Shown here: positions 42,768 to 52,141 of the stretch, piece after piece | Position numbering within the stretch: the stretch's first letter is position 1 | Layout of the letters: every line of letters starts with the position of its first letter | Assembly: GCA_039587535.1 (NCBI GenBank) | Contig: JBDHIF010000016.1 | Coordinates: 44,048 to 108,047 of the forward strand | Origin: JAWLHJ01 sp039587535 | GTDB taxonomy: Bacteria; Gemmatimonadota; Gemmatimonadetes; Longimicrobiales; Gaopeijiaceae | Length of the DNA: 64,000 bases | Reading direction: 5' to 3' | Notes under the pieces: model-generated | The model's input: only the letters and a program-made list of their open reading frames with translations | Database searches by the model: none | What the model was told of the DNA's origin: nothing | Position numbers and translations under genes: made by a program

Positions 42768-44270
42768 TCATGATCCGGCCCCGCGGACCATGACGGCGGC
42801 ACGGAGGAGCGCCCGCGCCTTGTTCAAGGTCTCCTGGTATTCCCTTTCGGGATCCGAGTCCGCAACGATCCCCGCCCCCGCCTGCACGTAGCCCCTCCCT
42901 TCCCATGTCACCATCGTGCGGATCGTGATGGCCGTGTCCATGTTGTGACCGCCGTAGTTCAGATACCCCACGGCGCCGGCATACGGGCCCCGCCGCACGG
43001 GCTCGAGCTCGTCGATGATCTCCATGGCTCTCACCTTCGGAGCGCCCGAAACGGTCCCCGCCGGGAAAGAGGCCCGGAGGACGTCCAGAGCGCCGAGGCC
43101 CGGCCGCAGCGTACCCTCCACCTGACTCACCATGTGCATCACGTGCGAGTACCGCTCCATGACGAAGAGGTCCGGGACGCGCACGGACCCGTACTCCGCC
43201 ACCCGACCGACGTCGTTGCGGCCCAGGTCTACAAGCATGCGGTGCTCGGCCAACTCCTTCTCGTCGGCCAGCAGGTCGGCGGCCAGCGCCCTCTCCTCCT
43301 CTGCCGTGGCGCCTCGCGGCCGCGTTCCGGCGATGGGTCGAAGGATGACCTTGCCGTCCTCGACCCGGACCAGGACTTCGGGTGAGGAGCCCACGAGGGA
43401 AAGGCCCTCCACCTCCAGAAAGTAGAGGTACGGGGACGGATTCAAGCTCCGAAGCCCACGGTAGACATCGAACGGTGTCGCCTGGAGCTCGAAGCCCAGG
43501 CGTTGGCTCAGCACCACCTGGAACGCGTCTCCGGCAGCGATGTAGGCTCGCACCCGCTCTACGTCGGCCATGAACCGATCGCGGGTGGTGGGACTTTCGA
43601 AGGGAGGATCCTCGTCAGGTTCCGCCGTGAGCGCCAGCGGCGGAGGGGACGCCCGATCGGTCAGGCTCGAAACCAGGGCCTCGGTCCGCTCGGCGGCGGC
43701 ATCGTAGGCCCGGCGAAGCTCCTCCTCTGTCGAACCCGGCTCCACCGGCACGGCGGCGATCGCCATCGCACGCCCCTTCAGGTTATCGATGGCCAGCACC
43801 ACGTCCGTGAACATGAAGACCCCGTCAGGGAGTCCCAAATCATCCGGAGGCGGATCGGGGAGCTGTTCGATCTGGCGCACGACGTCGTACCCGAAGTACC
43901 CTACGGCCCCGCCCCAGAACCGCGGCAGCCCCGGCACGTCGGCGGGAACTCGCGCCCGGAGTCGGGTGTCCAGGTCCTCGAGCGGGTCTTCGCACGTGAC
44001 ATCGGTCCAGCCGTCTTCGGGGGTCCAGAGACTGACCTGGCCCCGGTGGAGCTTCCACGCTGCGCGAGGGCGCGTGCCCAGGAAGGTGTAGCGGGCCCAC
44101 TGCTCGCCACCGACCACCGACTCGAGGAGGAAGCCGAAGGGAGGCTCGGCGATCTTCGCGTAGGCGGTGACCGCCGTGTCCACGTCGAACAGGAACTCCC
44201 GCCAGACAGGGACCAGCCCTGCACCCTCGGAGAGGGCCTTGAAGCTATGGAAAGACGGAGAGAGCTGCAT
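42768..44270 (-). CDS. trpE: Anthranilate synthase component I
   Basis: 500 aa from ATG 44270. Has the feedback-site motif FGFLLESVVGGEQWARYTFLG (LLES, tryptophan binding), and the chorismate core: VVLSQRLGFELQ, VGSSPEVLVRVEDG, RPIAGTRPRGAT, HRMLVDLGRNDVGRV, FPAGTVSGAPKVRAMEIIDEL and YAGAVGYLNYGGHNMDTAI. With TrpG it makes anthranilate from chorismate and glutamine. Neither trpG nor other trp genes are nearby. The start is preceded by TATCGT 7 nt upstream (44278-44283) and no Shine-Dalgarno. Divergent from hyuA with only 51 bp between starts. Confidence 0.93.
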   Translation of the reverse strand: MQLSPSFHSFKALSEGAGLVPVWREFLFDVDTAVTAYAKIAEPPFGFLLESVVGGEQWARYTFLGTRPRAAWKLHRGQVSLWTPEDGWTDVTCEDPLEDLDTRLRARVPADVPGLPRFWGGAVGYFGYDVVRQIEQLPDPPPDDLGLPDGVFMFTDVVLAIDNLKGRAMAIAAVPVEPGSTEEELRRAYDAAAERTEALVSSLTDRASPPPLALTAEPDEDPPFESPTTRDRFMADVERVRAYIAAGDAFQVVLSQRLGFELQATPFDVYRGLRSLNPSPYLYFLEVEGLSLVGSSPEVLVRVEDGKVILRPIAGTRPRGATAEEERALAADLLADEKELAEHRMLVDLGRNDVGRVAEYGSVRVPDLFVMERYSHVMHMVSQVEGTLRPGLGALDVLRASFPAGTVSGAPKVRAMEIIDELEPVRRGPYAGAVGYLNYGGHNMDTAITIRTMVTWEGRGYVQAGAGIVADSDPEREYQETLNKARALLRAAVMVRGAGS

Positions 44271-44321
44271 GAGCCGAACGATAGGGAACAAGCCCACGGA
44301 GACGGGGCCTTGAGCGACCCA

Positions 44322-46346
44322 ATGTCCCCAGCCCCCTCGGGGCCGTCAACGGCGCTCCTGGCGGTCGACACGGGTGGAACCTTCACGGACTTCGTGCTTC
44401 GCACCGCCGCGGGCATCCGCACCCTCAAGCTTCCGTCGACACCGGCGGACCCCTCCGAGGCAGTGTTGGAGGGAGTCCGCAAACTTCTCAGCGGTGACGA
44501 GGCCTGGGCTCTTCTCCACGGCTCCACTGTCGCCACCAACGCCCTTCTGGAGCGCCGGGGCGCCCGGGTCGTGCTGGTGACGAACCGCGGATTCGAGGAC
44601 GTCATCGAGATCGGACGGCAAGATCGCCCTCAACTCTATGCGCTGGTGGGGCACCGCGCCCCGCCTCTGGTGGCTCGGGATGACCGGTTGGGCATCGGTG
44701 GACGTATCGGCCCCGATGGCGAGGAGATCGCGGGAATGGAGCAGGGCGATCTGAAGTTCCTTGCGGCTCAGGTGCGCGACCGGAGTCCGGACGCGGTCGC
44801 CGTGAGCCTGCTCCACGCTTACGCAGATCCGGAGCATGAGCGCGCCGTCGGCGAGGTCCTGGCGGCGGGAGGGATCCCCGTCTCGCTGTCCAGCGACGTG
44901 CTCCCCGAGTTCAGGGAGTACGAGCGGACATCCACCACCGTCGTGAACGCATACGTGACTCCCGTCATGGACCGATATCTGGGGCGCCTGGAAGTCGAAT
45001 CGGGAGCGCAGCGCACCACCATCATGGGCTCGAACGGGGGAGCGTTGCCGGTGGCTCGAGCGCGACGCGAGCCAGTCCACACGGTGCTCTCGGGTCCCGC
45101 GGGTGGAGTCATGGGGGCACTCGCGTGGGCCCGCCGGTCCGGATACGAGCGTATCGTGACGTTCGACATGGGCGGCACTTCCACCGACGTCTCGCTCTGC
45201 CCGGGCCGTCCGCTCCGCACTCGGGAGCTGGAGATCGACGGTCAGCCGGTGGCCGTTCCGGTCATCGACATCCACACCGTGGGTGCCGGCGGCGGCTCGC
45301 TCGCCCGGGTGGACGCGGGCGGCGCCCTTCGAGTAGGACCCGCCAGCGCTGGCGCCGATCCAGGGCCGATATCCTACGACCGAGGCGGGAGGGAGGTGAC
45401 GGTGACCGACGCACATGTCTGGCTCGGCACGCTACCGGCGGAAGGATTCCTGGGAGGCACGCGAACCCTGGACCGTGAGGCCGTGCGTGAGCCGCTCGCG
45501 GCTTTGGCGACAGAGCTGGGTGGTTCCCCGGAGGAAGCAGCCCAGGGTATCCTCACCGTGGCGGACACCGCCATGGAGCGCGCACTCCGGGTCATCTCCG
45601 TGGAGCGAGGCTACGACCCCATGGACTTCGCGGTGGTCGCCTTCGGAGGCGCCGGTGGCTTGCACGTCGCCGAGCTCACGGCCCGCCTAGGTGCGGCCCG
45701 CGCCCTGGTCCCGCCGGATCCCGGACTCCTCTCGGCATACGGGATGCTCGCCTCCCCGGTCACCCACGAGGCGTCCAGAACGGTGCTCGTGCGAGAGGAC
45801 GCTCCCGAGGCCGCCGAGCGGTTGGAAGACGCCATCCAGATCCTCGAGATCGCTGCCCGGGAAGCCATGGCCCGGGACGGGGTTGCAGACGAGGACCTCA
45901 GCGTTGAGCGCTGGATCGACGCTAGATACCGTGGGCAGAGCTTCGAGCTCGCCGTGCCGGCAGAGGGTTGGGGCGAGCATTTCCATCGAGCGCACGAGGA
46001 GCGGTACGGCTACCGCAGGTTGGACATCCCGGCCGAAGCCGTGACCGTGCGGGTGGTGGTCAGCGCCGCATCCCCCGAGCTGTCGCCACCGGAGCTGTCC
46101 GCCGCAAAGGAGCCACCGCCGGCTTCGAGCACGAGCGTCCACCACGCGGGGCGTCGCCTGTCGGCCGCACGCATCGCCAGATCCGACCTTCGGGCGGGGC
46201 ATCGCGTTGAGGGCCCGGCCGTCATACAGGAGTACAGTGGTACGACCTGGGTCCCGCCGGAGTGGACCATAGACGTGGACGCGCACGGCGCGCTCCACCT
46301 CGCACCGACGTCACTCGGGTTATCTTTTCCGACTTCGAGCCCGTGA
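44322..46346 (+). CDS. hyuA: Hydantoinase/oxoprolinase family protein (HyuA-like)
   Basis: 674 aa. Acetate/sugar-kinase (actin-like) fold: N-terminal LLAVDTGGTFTDFVL, LLHGSTVATNALLERRGARV, and later MGSNGGALP, FDMGGTSTDVSL, DIHTVGAGGGSLARVD and VVAFGGAGGLHVAELTA, matching N-methylhydantoinase A / 5-oxoprolinase A. ATP-dependent hydrolysis of a cyclic amide is expected. HyuB, the normal partner, is not adjacent, so the substrate is uncertain. ATG 44322 was chosen; a TTG four codons upstream is possible. 19 bp separate it from the DUF2723 gene. Confidence 0.88.
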   Translation: MSPAPSGPSTALLAVDTGGTFTDFVLRTAAGIRTLKLPSTPADPSEAVLEGVRKLLSGDEAWALLHGSTVATNALLERRGARVVLVTNRGFEDVIEIGRQDRPQLYALVGHRAPPLVARDDRLGIGGRIGPDGEEIAGMEQGDLKFLAAQVRDRSPDAVAVSLLHAYADPEHERAVGEVLAAGGIPVSLSSDVLPEFREYERTSTTVVNAYVTPVMDRYLGRLEVESGAQRTTIMGSNGGALPVARARREPVHTVLSGPAGGVMGALAWARRSGYERIVTFDMGGTSTDVSLCPGRPLRTRELEIDGQPVAVPVIDIHTVGAGGGSLARVDAGGALRVGPASAGADPGPISYDRGGREVTVTDAHVWLGTLPAEGFLGGTRTLDREAVREPLAALATELGGSPEEAAQGILTVADTAMERALRVISVERGYDPMDFAVVAFGGAGGLHVAELTARLGAARALVPPDPGLLSAYGMLASPVTHEASRTVLVREDAPEAAERLEDAIQILEIAAREAMARDGVADEDLSVERWIDARYRGQSFELAVPAEGWGEHFHRAHEERYGYRRLDIPAEAVTVRVVVSAASPELSPPELSAAKEPPPASSTSVHHAGRRLSAARIARSDLRAGHRVEGPAVIQEYSGTTWVPPEWTIDVDAHGALHLAPTSLGLSFPTSSP

Positions 46347-46365
46347 ACGCCACCCCAGATGTCGC

Positions 46366-48690
46366 ATGTCCGCTCCAGACACATCGCAGGCTCCCTCCCC
46401 GACGGCACCCGATCTGAAGCCCCCTTACGGGGCGGCGGCCCTGGCCGCAGCTGCGGTGTTCACGCTGTACGTGATCACGCTCTCTCCCACCACGGCGTTC
46501 TGGGACACCAGCGAATACATCGCCACCGGGCACATCCTGGGCATCCCACATCCGCCCGGAAATCCGCTCTTCGTGGTGCTCGCCAAGGCATGGTCCCTCA
46601 TGCTGGCCCCGCTGGGTCTCGAGGTCGCGACGCGGATCAACCTCTTCAGCGCCTTCATGAGCGCGGCCACACATGGGCTCTGGTTCCTCGTGGTGCACCA
46701 CGTGCTCCGGTACTTCTCGGAGGATCGTCGCTTCCGGCTGGTGGGAGCCGCCACAGCCGTTCTGGTCAGCGCGACGGCGTTCACCGTGTGGAGCCAATCG
46801 AACGTCAATGAGAAGGTCTACACGGTTTCACTCCTCACCATCGCCCTGCTGACCTGGTTGGCGTTTCGGTGGCAGGAGAACCTTGGGAGGGGCAAGGACG
46901 ACAACCTGCTCATCCTGATGGCCTTCATACTGGCGCTCAGCGTCGGCAACCATCTGATGGCGTTCCTGGCGGCGCCGGCGGTGGCGATCTTCATCCTCCT
47001 CGTCCACCCACGGACGCTCCTGAACTGGAGACTGTACGTGTGGGGAGCCGCCGCAGCCGTGGTCGGGCTCAGCATCCACCTCTTCCTCCCCCTCCGATCG
47101 GGGTTGAGTCCGATCATCAACGAGGCTGCACCTACGTGCCCCGACATCGGCTCGGCGATCGGGGCGGTGGTCACGTACGGAAAGGCCGGGTGCGTCGCGC
47201 TGGCCGAGGCCCTGAATCGAACGCAGTACGACAAGCCACCACTCGTGCCCCGCCAGGCGCCCCTCTCGTCGCAGCTCGTGAACTACCTGCAATACTTCGA
47301 CTGGCAGTGGTCTCGTTCGTTGGCGGGCGAGCAGACGGTCTTCGCTCGGGTGCGGATCCCGTTCACCATGCTGTTCACGGGACTCGGCGTCTGGGGAGCC
47401 ATCGAGCATTTCCGGCGCGACCGGGTGAGCTTCGCCTACCTGGCCACGCTCTTCGCCACGCTCTCGTTCGGTTTGGTGTACTACCTGAACTTCAAGTACG
47501 GGTACTCGATCCAGGCGCCCCGGGCCGACCGGGCGCTCCATGAGGTCCGTGAGCGGGACTATTTCTTCATCGCGAGCTTCTCGGTCTGGGGACTCTGGGC
47601 CGGCGTGGGCATCGTTGCGCTATGGCGCGAGTCCGTCACCGAGTTCAAGACGACCCTGGCGAAGGCGAGCCCGATTCTGGGTGTAGCCCTGCTCCCACTG
47701 TTGCTTAATTGGCAGTACGCGGACAGAACTCACGACTACGCAGCCCGGGACTGGGCCTACAATCTGCTGATGAGCGTGGAGCCATACGGCCTGCTCTTCA
47801 CCAACGGGGACAACGACACGTTCCCGCTGTGGTATCTGCAGGAGGTGGAAGGGATTCGGCGCGATGTGACCGTGATGGTGACCTCCTATCTCAACACGGA
47901 TTGGTACATACGTCAGCTCCGCGACCTCACGGCCCCATGTGCGGCGGACCAGGACCCGTCCGGGGATTGGACGGTGATCCAATGCCAGCGGCCCTACGAC
48001 CCGCAGGCGGCTGAGGCAGCCTACGTCTATGGGGCCGACCAGGCCGAAGACGGGGCCTCGATCCCGCTGGACGAGCCGGTCACACCCCCGACCCGCTCGG
48101 TGGTGGCCCTGACCGACGAGCAGATCCAGCAGGTGGCTTCGTCTTACCTCCAGCTCGACCAGGATCAGACCCTGAGGCTGGGTAACGTCGTGGCGACTCT
48201 GGAAGGAGGGCAGTTCCTGGCTCCCTGGCAACAATTCTCTCTGAACATCATCAACGAAGCCCTGGGGGAGCGTCCGGTCTACTTCGCCTCAAGTGGGAAC
48301 GCGGCCTCCTCCCTGGGCGTCCGTCCCTACCTGGTCCGGCAAGGGCTGGCGTTCAAGATGCTCGACGGACTTCCATCCGAGGTCGGGGATGAGCGCGTGG
48401 TACGCATCGAGAGCGCGCCCTACGTTCCAGTGACCGGTGAGTGGGTCGACGTTCCGCGTACGCGAGCGCTCTTCGACGACATCTTCATGCACCGCACGGG
48501 GATCCCGGACGCGTGGTCCTTCTGGCCTGATCTGTCGACCATCGGCATCCCGAACTACTACTCCTGGGGCTACCTGGCGCTGACGCAGGCCGCAGTTCAG
48601 GCGAATCAGCCCGAGCTCATCGACCGCTATCAGGCCCGCGCGGAAGCTTGGGCCGACTTGGGAACGGTGGCGACCGAAGCCCAACCCTGA
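46366..48690 (+). CDS. DUF2723 membrane protein (glycosyltransferase/O-mannosyltransferase-like)
   Basis: 774 aa. The signature SPTTAFWDTSEYIATGHILGIPHPPGNPLF near residues 39-70 is the DUF2723 core, with the acidic residues D47/E50 of the GT-C fold, followed by about ten membrane helices (for example LFSAFMSAATHGLWFLVVHHV, LLILMAFILALSVGNHLMAFL). The soluble C-terminal half is periplasmic-like. DUF2723 proteins are abundant in Bacteroidetes and Gemmatimonadota and are thought to transfer sugars from lipid carriers to proteins. Donor and acceptor are unknown. Confidence 0.85.
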   Translation: MSAPDTSQAPSPTAPDLKPPYGAAALAAAAVFTLYVITLSPTTAFWDTSEYIATGHILGIPHPPGNPLFVVLAKAWSLMLAPLGLEVATRINLFSAFMSAATHGLWFLVVHHVLRYFSEDRRFRLVGAATAVLVSATAFTVWSQSNVNEKVYTVSLLTIALLTWLAFRWQENLGRGKDDNLLILMAFILALSVGNHLMAFLAAPAVAIFILLVHPRTLLNWRLYVWGAAAAVVGLSIHLFLPLRSGLSPIINEAAPTCPDIGSAIGAVVTYGKAGCVALAEALNRTQYDKPPLVPRQAPLSSQLVNYLQYFDWQWSRSLAGEQTVFARVRIPFTMLFTGLGVWGAIEHFRRDRVSFAYLATLFATLSFGLVYYLNFKYGYSIQAPRADRALHEVRERDYFFIASFSVWGLWAGVGIVALWRESVTEFKTTLAKASPILGVALLPLLLNWQYADRTHDYAARDWAYNLLMSVEPYGLLFTNGDNDTFPLWYLQEVEGIRRDVTVMVTSYLNTDWYIRQLRDLTAPCAADQDPSGDWTVIQCQRPYDPQAAEAAYVYGADQAEDGASIPLDEPVTPPTRSVVALTDEQIQQVASSYLQLDQDQTLRLGNVVATLEGGQFLAPWQQFSLNIINEALGERPVYFASSGNAASSLGVRPYLVRQGLAFKMLDGLPSEVGDERVVRIESAPYVPVTGEWVDVPRTRALFDDIFMHRTGIPDAWSFWPDLSTIGIPNYYSWGYLALTQAAVQANQPELIDRYQARAEAWADLGTVATEAQP

Positions 48691-48728
48691 GCACTGCCCG
48701 TCAACACGACCTCCGACCCCGACGAGCC

Positions 48729-49115
48729 ATGAGAAGGATCTCGACCCCAGACGCTCCGACCCCCAAAGGCCACTACAGCCAGGCGATCGTACACGACGGC
48801 GTAGTCTACGTCGCCGGTCAGCTCGCGGTGGACCCGGCCGATCCCGAAGCCACGCCGGGCGACGCCGGTGCCCAGACGCGCCTCATCTTCAAGAACATCG
48901 CGGCCATACTGGACGCCGCAGGCTCCAGCCTCGAGCGACTGCTGCAAGTGACGATCTACGTGTCGGACATCTCGGCGTGGTCGGCAGTGAACGAGGCGTT
49001 CGCCGAGGTCCTGGGTGATCATCGACCCACCCGCGCAGTCGTTCCCGTGGGCCCGCTGGGCGGAGGACGGGACGTGGAAGTCGTCGTCGTAGCGGCCGTA
49101 GAGGAAGCCGGCTGA
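48729..49115 (+). CDS. ridA: RidA family (YjgF/UK114) enamine/imine deaminase
   Basis: 128 aa, starting MRRISTPDAPTPKGHYSQAI. Conserved GHYSQAIVHDGVVYVAGQL, a strong trimeric RidA signature, VTIYVSDISAW, and the catalytic-Arg motif PTRAVVPVGPLGG. RidA hydrolyses reactive 2-aminoacrylate made by PLP enzymes. The last gene before a terminator hairpin; 39 bp after the DUF2723 gene. Confidence 0.93.
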   Translation: MRRISTPDAPTPKGHYSQAIVHDGVVYVAGQLAVDPADPEATPGDAGAQTRLIFKNIAAILDAAGSSLERLLQVTIYVSDISAWSAVNEAFAEVLGDHRPTRAVVPVGPLGGGRDVEVVVVAAVEEAG

Positions 49116-49116
49116 A

Positions 49117-49141
49117 AGCGGGGGGCATCGGCCGCCCCGCT
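49117..49141. terminator. Bidirectional terminator hairpin between convergent genes
   Basis: AGCGGGGGGC-ATCG-GCC(G)CCCCGCT: a 10-bp stem with one bulged G, 1 bp past the ridA stop and 16 bp from the stop of the opposing gene. The left arm is preceded by AAA, giving the minus strand a TTT; no tail on the plus strand. Confidence 0.65.
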
Positions 49142-49157
49142 CGGTGAGGGACTCCCG

Positions 49158-49493
49158 CTAGCCCATCCGGGGGAGCGTCATGTTGTCCAGGAAGAGCCGA
49201 TCCCTCGCCGACAGGGTCTGCACCCCGTCGGCGTCGATGCGGCGCAGCAGCCGCTCGACCTCCTCTTGATTCAAGGGGTGGAGCCTGTCGAGGTCGATGG
49301 ACCCCCACCGCTCCCGATCCTCCTGATTGCGCACCCCCGTGGAGGAGTAGTGCGAATTCGGAGCCTCGATCTTCCGTCGCTCCGCGACCCTCCGCCGCCT
49401 ACGCGCGACCCAGACGGCGCGCAAAGCGACGCCGCCCACCACTGTGGCCATGAATAGGCCGAGCATCCAAACACCCATAAGCGCTTGCTGCAT
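49158..49493 (-). CDS. Small single-pass membrane protein with DUF6576-like tail
   Basis: 111 aa. One N-terminal membrane helix (LMGVWMLGLFMATVVGGVALRAVWV), a very basic stretch RRRRRVAERRK at the cytoplasmic face, then a polar domain ending EEVERLLRRIDADGVQTLSARDRLFLDNMT. That ending resembles the small domain found at the C-terminus of some rhomboid-like proteins (DUF6576). Function unknown. Confidence 0.6.
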   Translation of the reverse strand: MQQALMGVWMLGLFMATVVGGVALRAVWVARRRRRVAERRKIEAPNSHYSSTGVRNQEDRERWGSIDLDRLHPLNQEEVERLLRRIDADGVQTLSARDRLFLDNMTLPRMG

Positions 49494-49627
49494 TTCATTC
49501 TTCTCGCTGTCCCGGCCAGGTCGTCTTCTTCGAACCGACCTGTCAGACGGGACCCACCCGCCCGTACATTGTACGACGAGATCGGTGCGCGAAAGGTTGC
49601 GCCCTCGATACCCGGCCCCGGAAGGCG

Positions 49628-52141
49628 TCAGTCGGCAGCCCCCGTCACCCCGCTCCGGAGTGCGATCCAGCCCGGGCCGGAGGGGACCGGACGGACCATG
49701 GGACCCGTCGGCATGCTGTCGTCCCGCACCTCGAGGAGGTAGTCGAACAGCTCGGGCCGGGCGTCGACGGCCGCGCCACGGGTGACTAGCACGATCCTCG
49801 GGATCTCGCGGAGAAGGACCCTGAGGAGCAGGAGCGTTCGAGTCCGAGTCTCCTCATCGAGACGATCGAAGGGCTCTTCGATCGGGAGGGAGGCGAGCCT
49901 CTTGCCGGCCCCCGCCACCAATGAGGCCGCCGCAAGGCGGAGCGTGAGCCGAGCCGCGGCGAGATCCTCCTCCGAGAGGGGTTGAAGCACGCCACCACTA
50001 CCCTGGAGCCGCGCCTGTCCATCCTCCTCGCTGATGGCCAGGACCCGTCCTCCAGATACTCGACACAGGAACCGGGATGCCCGAGCCAGCACGAGCTCCC
50101 GCGCCCTCGCCAGGCGAGCGGCGCGAACGGATCGGAGGGCACGCACCAAGGCTTGTTCGTCGTCATCGAGCTCGGGACCCTCACCCACTGCGTGCCTCGC
50201 CGGTCCTCGCTCGTGGAGTCGGGTTCGCAGGATCTCTGCACGCTCCGACCCTGCCTCTAACGCAGCATGCAGGCGTATCGCTTTCCCCTCCAGGTCTCGA
50301 AGATGCTCGGGCTTCAGCTCGAGCTGACTCCAACGGCTGCGCCACCAGCTGCCGTCCTGAACCACCGCCTCCCACTCCTCGCGGAGCTCCGAGAGAACTT
50401 CCTCGTGATGGCTCGCGAGCACGCGCCCGCACGTGGGACACGGAGCATCAGGCCCAGCCTCTTCAAGGCGCCGAATCCGCGACCGAATCTCCCTGGCACG
50501 ATCCCGATAGGCATGGAGCGTCGTCTCGGCGTCCTGCCGCTCCCGGAGCCAATCCATGGTCGCCGCCTCCAGGTCCCCGTCCACCTCCGCCGCGTCCGCC
50601 CGGATCTCCCGCAGCGTCCGCTCAGCCACGCGGAGCTCACCCTCCAGATCTCGCACGTCGGCGGACGACGGGCTGGCTCGTGCGGGTGCGTCCAGTACCT
50701 GGTCTGCTGACTCGCCCCCGTCGCTCTGCCCTCCGTCAGCCGAGCGGTCACGTAGTGGCACGCCGGCGCGCTCCAGGGCGTCGTCGAGACCCGCGAGGCC
50801 CCGACTCGTAGCCACCGCATCCACCGCGAGACGCAGCGCGCCGTCGAGGGTCTCCGCCTCGGTGCCTCGCCAAAGGCGTTCCAGCGGAGCCGACCCCTCG
50901 AGCCGGCGACGCATCAGCTCTCCCACCGCGCGGCGCGTGCGAGGCCCACCCCCATAGAGGGCCGTGAGACCCTCCGGGATGGAGGTACTCATGCGTCCGA
51001 GTCCCACGACTTCGCCGTCCAACGTATCCATGGCCCCGAGAACCATGGAGCGGGCCTCCGGGGGTCGAAGCCACCGGCCCGATAGCTCCTCGGCTCGCTG
51101 CGACGCGACACCCTCCCTCTGAAGCTCGGCAGCCACAGCTTCGTTCACACGACGCGTCTCCTCCGCAGGTAGCCAAACCTCCGAGGGGGCTCTGGCCTCA
51201 CGGCCGGCCTCGACGGCGAGGTGGAGTGCTTCGGCACGCAGACGCTCCAGTGGCTCGCCCTGGAGCGCGAGGAGATCCGCCGGCTTGGCGCCTTCGAGCT
51301 TGATCCGCACGATCTTGCCGTCAATGCCGCCCGGCACGTCGCCCGTGACCTCACGGACCCGTCGGCGGATGCGTTCGGGATCCCCGGAGCCGACCTTGAT
51401 GGGGGCCAATGCGACGACCGGGCGGCCGGGAATGGGATGGAAGGTGGCAGTTCCCTGCTCCAGATCGAAGGTGAGGAAGCCCTTCTGGTCCGTGGCCTCA
51501 TCCCACGGATCCAGGGCCACGCGCTCCAGCGCACCGGCGTACCGAACGCGCTCGGTCAAGACACGACGTCCGTGATCACCGCCGAGGGCAACATAATCCC
51601 ACTCTGACGGGTCGACGTGAACGCCGAGATCGGCTCCCGGGGGAGCCGGGCGGGCATGCATGACGAGGAGATTCCAGCGGCGTCGTGGATCAGGTTCCGG
51701 AATCACCGGGGGATGCCGCACGACGGCTCGATGGGGGACCAGGCATGCCATGAGATCCAAGCGGTCGATGAGGATGGATCGCGTCAGAGTCGTCGCGGCC
51801 TCCACGTTCGAGAACGTGTCCAACACTGCCAGGGCCCCAGGGTCCCCGGAGCGTCTTGGCGTATCACGGGGACCGGCGACCATGAGCACGGGCGTCTCGG
51901 GGAGTGACGACCGGAGAAGCTCGAGCCCCCGAGCAAGCGCCACTACGGCACCCGCCGGGGGATCGGGTCGATCGAACACGTCCCCAGCGATCAGAACCAC
52001 CTGGGGCGCGACGCGTACGATCTCGGCTACGGCCCTCTCGAACGCAGCCGAGACGTCGCGCTCCCGAATGTCCATGTCGCTCTGGAGGCGACTGTAGGCT
52101 CGGAATCCGAGATGGAGATCCGAGAGATGGGCGACAATCAC
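49628..52141 (-). CDS. Fused Mre11-Rad50-like protein with degraded catalytic motifs
   Basis: 837 aa from GTG 52141. N-terminal SbcD-like domain: LSDLHLGFR (D8, H10) and AGDVFDR (D54) kept, but GNHD is GPRD (90-93) and GHxH is GGDH (187-190); H162 remains. From ~365 a Rad50 N-lobe begins: GLTALYG then GGPRTRRA (397-405) where a P-loop GPNxxGKST is expected. A coiled coil with zinc hook CPTCG (C568, C571) follows, and the C-lobe has LSEEDLAAARLTLRLA (signature) and LPIEEPFDRLDEE (Walker B/D-loop, Asp replaced by Glu). So domains and architecture are intact in one chain while nuclease and ATPase activity are probably lost. Last of a three-gene GTGA-coupled operon; the intact YhaO/YhaN pair lies at 13-17 kb. 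Confidence 0.8.
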   Translation of the reverse strand: MIVAHLSDLHLGFRAYSRLQSDMDIRERDVSAAFERAVAEIVRVAPQVVLIAGDVFDRPDPPAGAVVALARGLELLRSSLPETPVLMVAGPRDTPRRSGDPGALAVLDTFSNVEAATTLTRSILIDRLDLMACLVPHRAVVRHPPVIPEPDPRRRWNLLVMHARPAPPGADLGVHVDPSEWDYVALGGDHGRRVLTERVRYAGALERVALDPWDEATDQKGFLTFDLEQGTATFHPIPGRPVVALAPIKVGSGDPERIRRRVREVTGDVPGGIDGKIVRIKLEGAKPADLLALQGEPLERLRAEALHLAVEAGREARAPSEVWLPAEETRRVNEAVAAELQREGVASQRAEELSGRWLRPPEARSMVLGAMDTLDGEVVGLGRMSTSIPEGLTALYGGGPRTRRAVGELMRRRLEGSAPLERLWRGTEAETLDGALRLAVDAVATSRGLAGLDDALERAGVPLRDRSADGGQSDGGESADQVLDAPARASPSSADVRDLEGELRVAERTLREIRADAAEVDGDLEAATMDWLRERQDAETTLHAYRDRAREIRSRIRRLEEAGPDAPCPTCGRVLASHHEEVLSELREEWEAVVQDGSWWRSRWSQLELKPEHLRDLEGKAIRLHAALEAGSERAEILRTRLHERGPARHAVGEGPELDDDEQALVRALRSVRAARLARARELVLARASRFLCRVSGGRVLAISEEDGQARLQGSGGVLQPLSEEDLAAARLTLRLAAASLVAGAGKRLASLPIEEPFDRLDEETRTRTLLLLRVLLREIPRIVLVTRGAAVDARPELFDYLLEVRDDSMPTGPMVRPVPSGPGWIALRSGVTGAAD

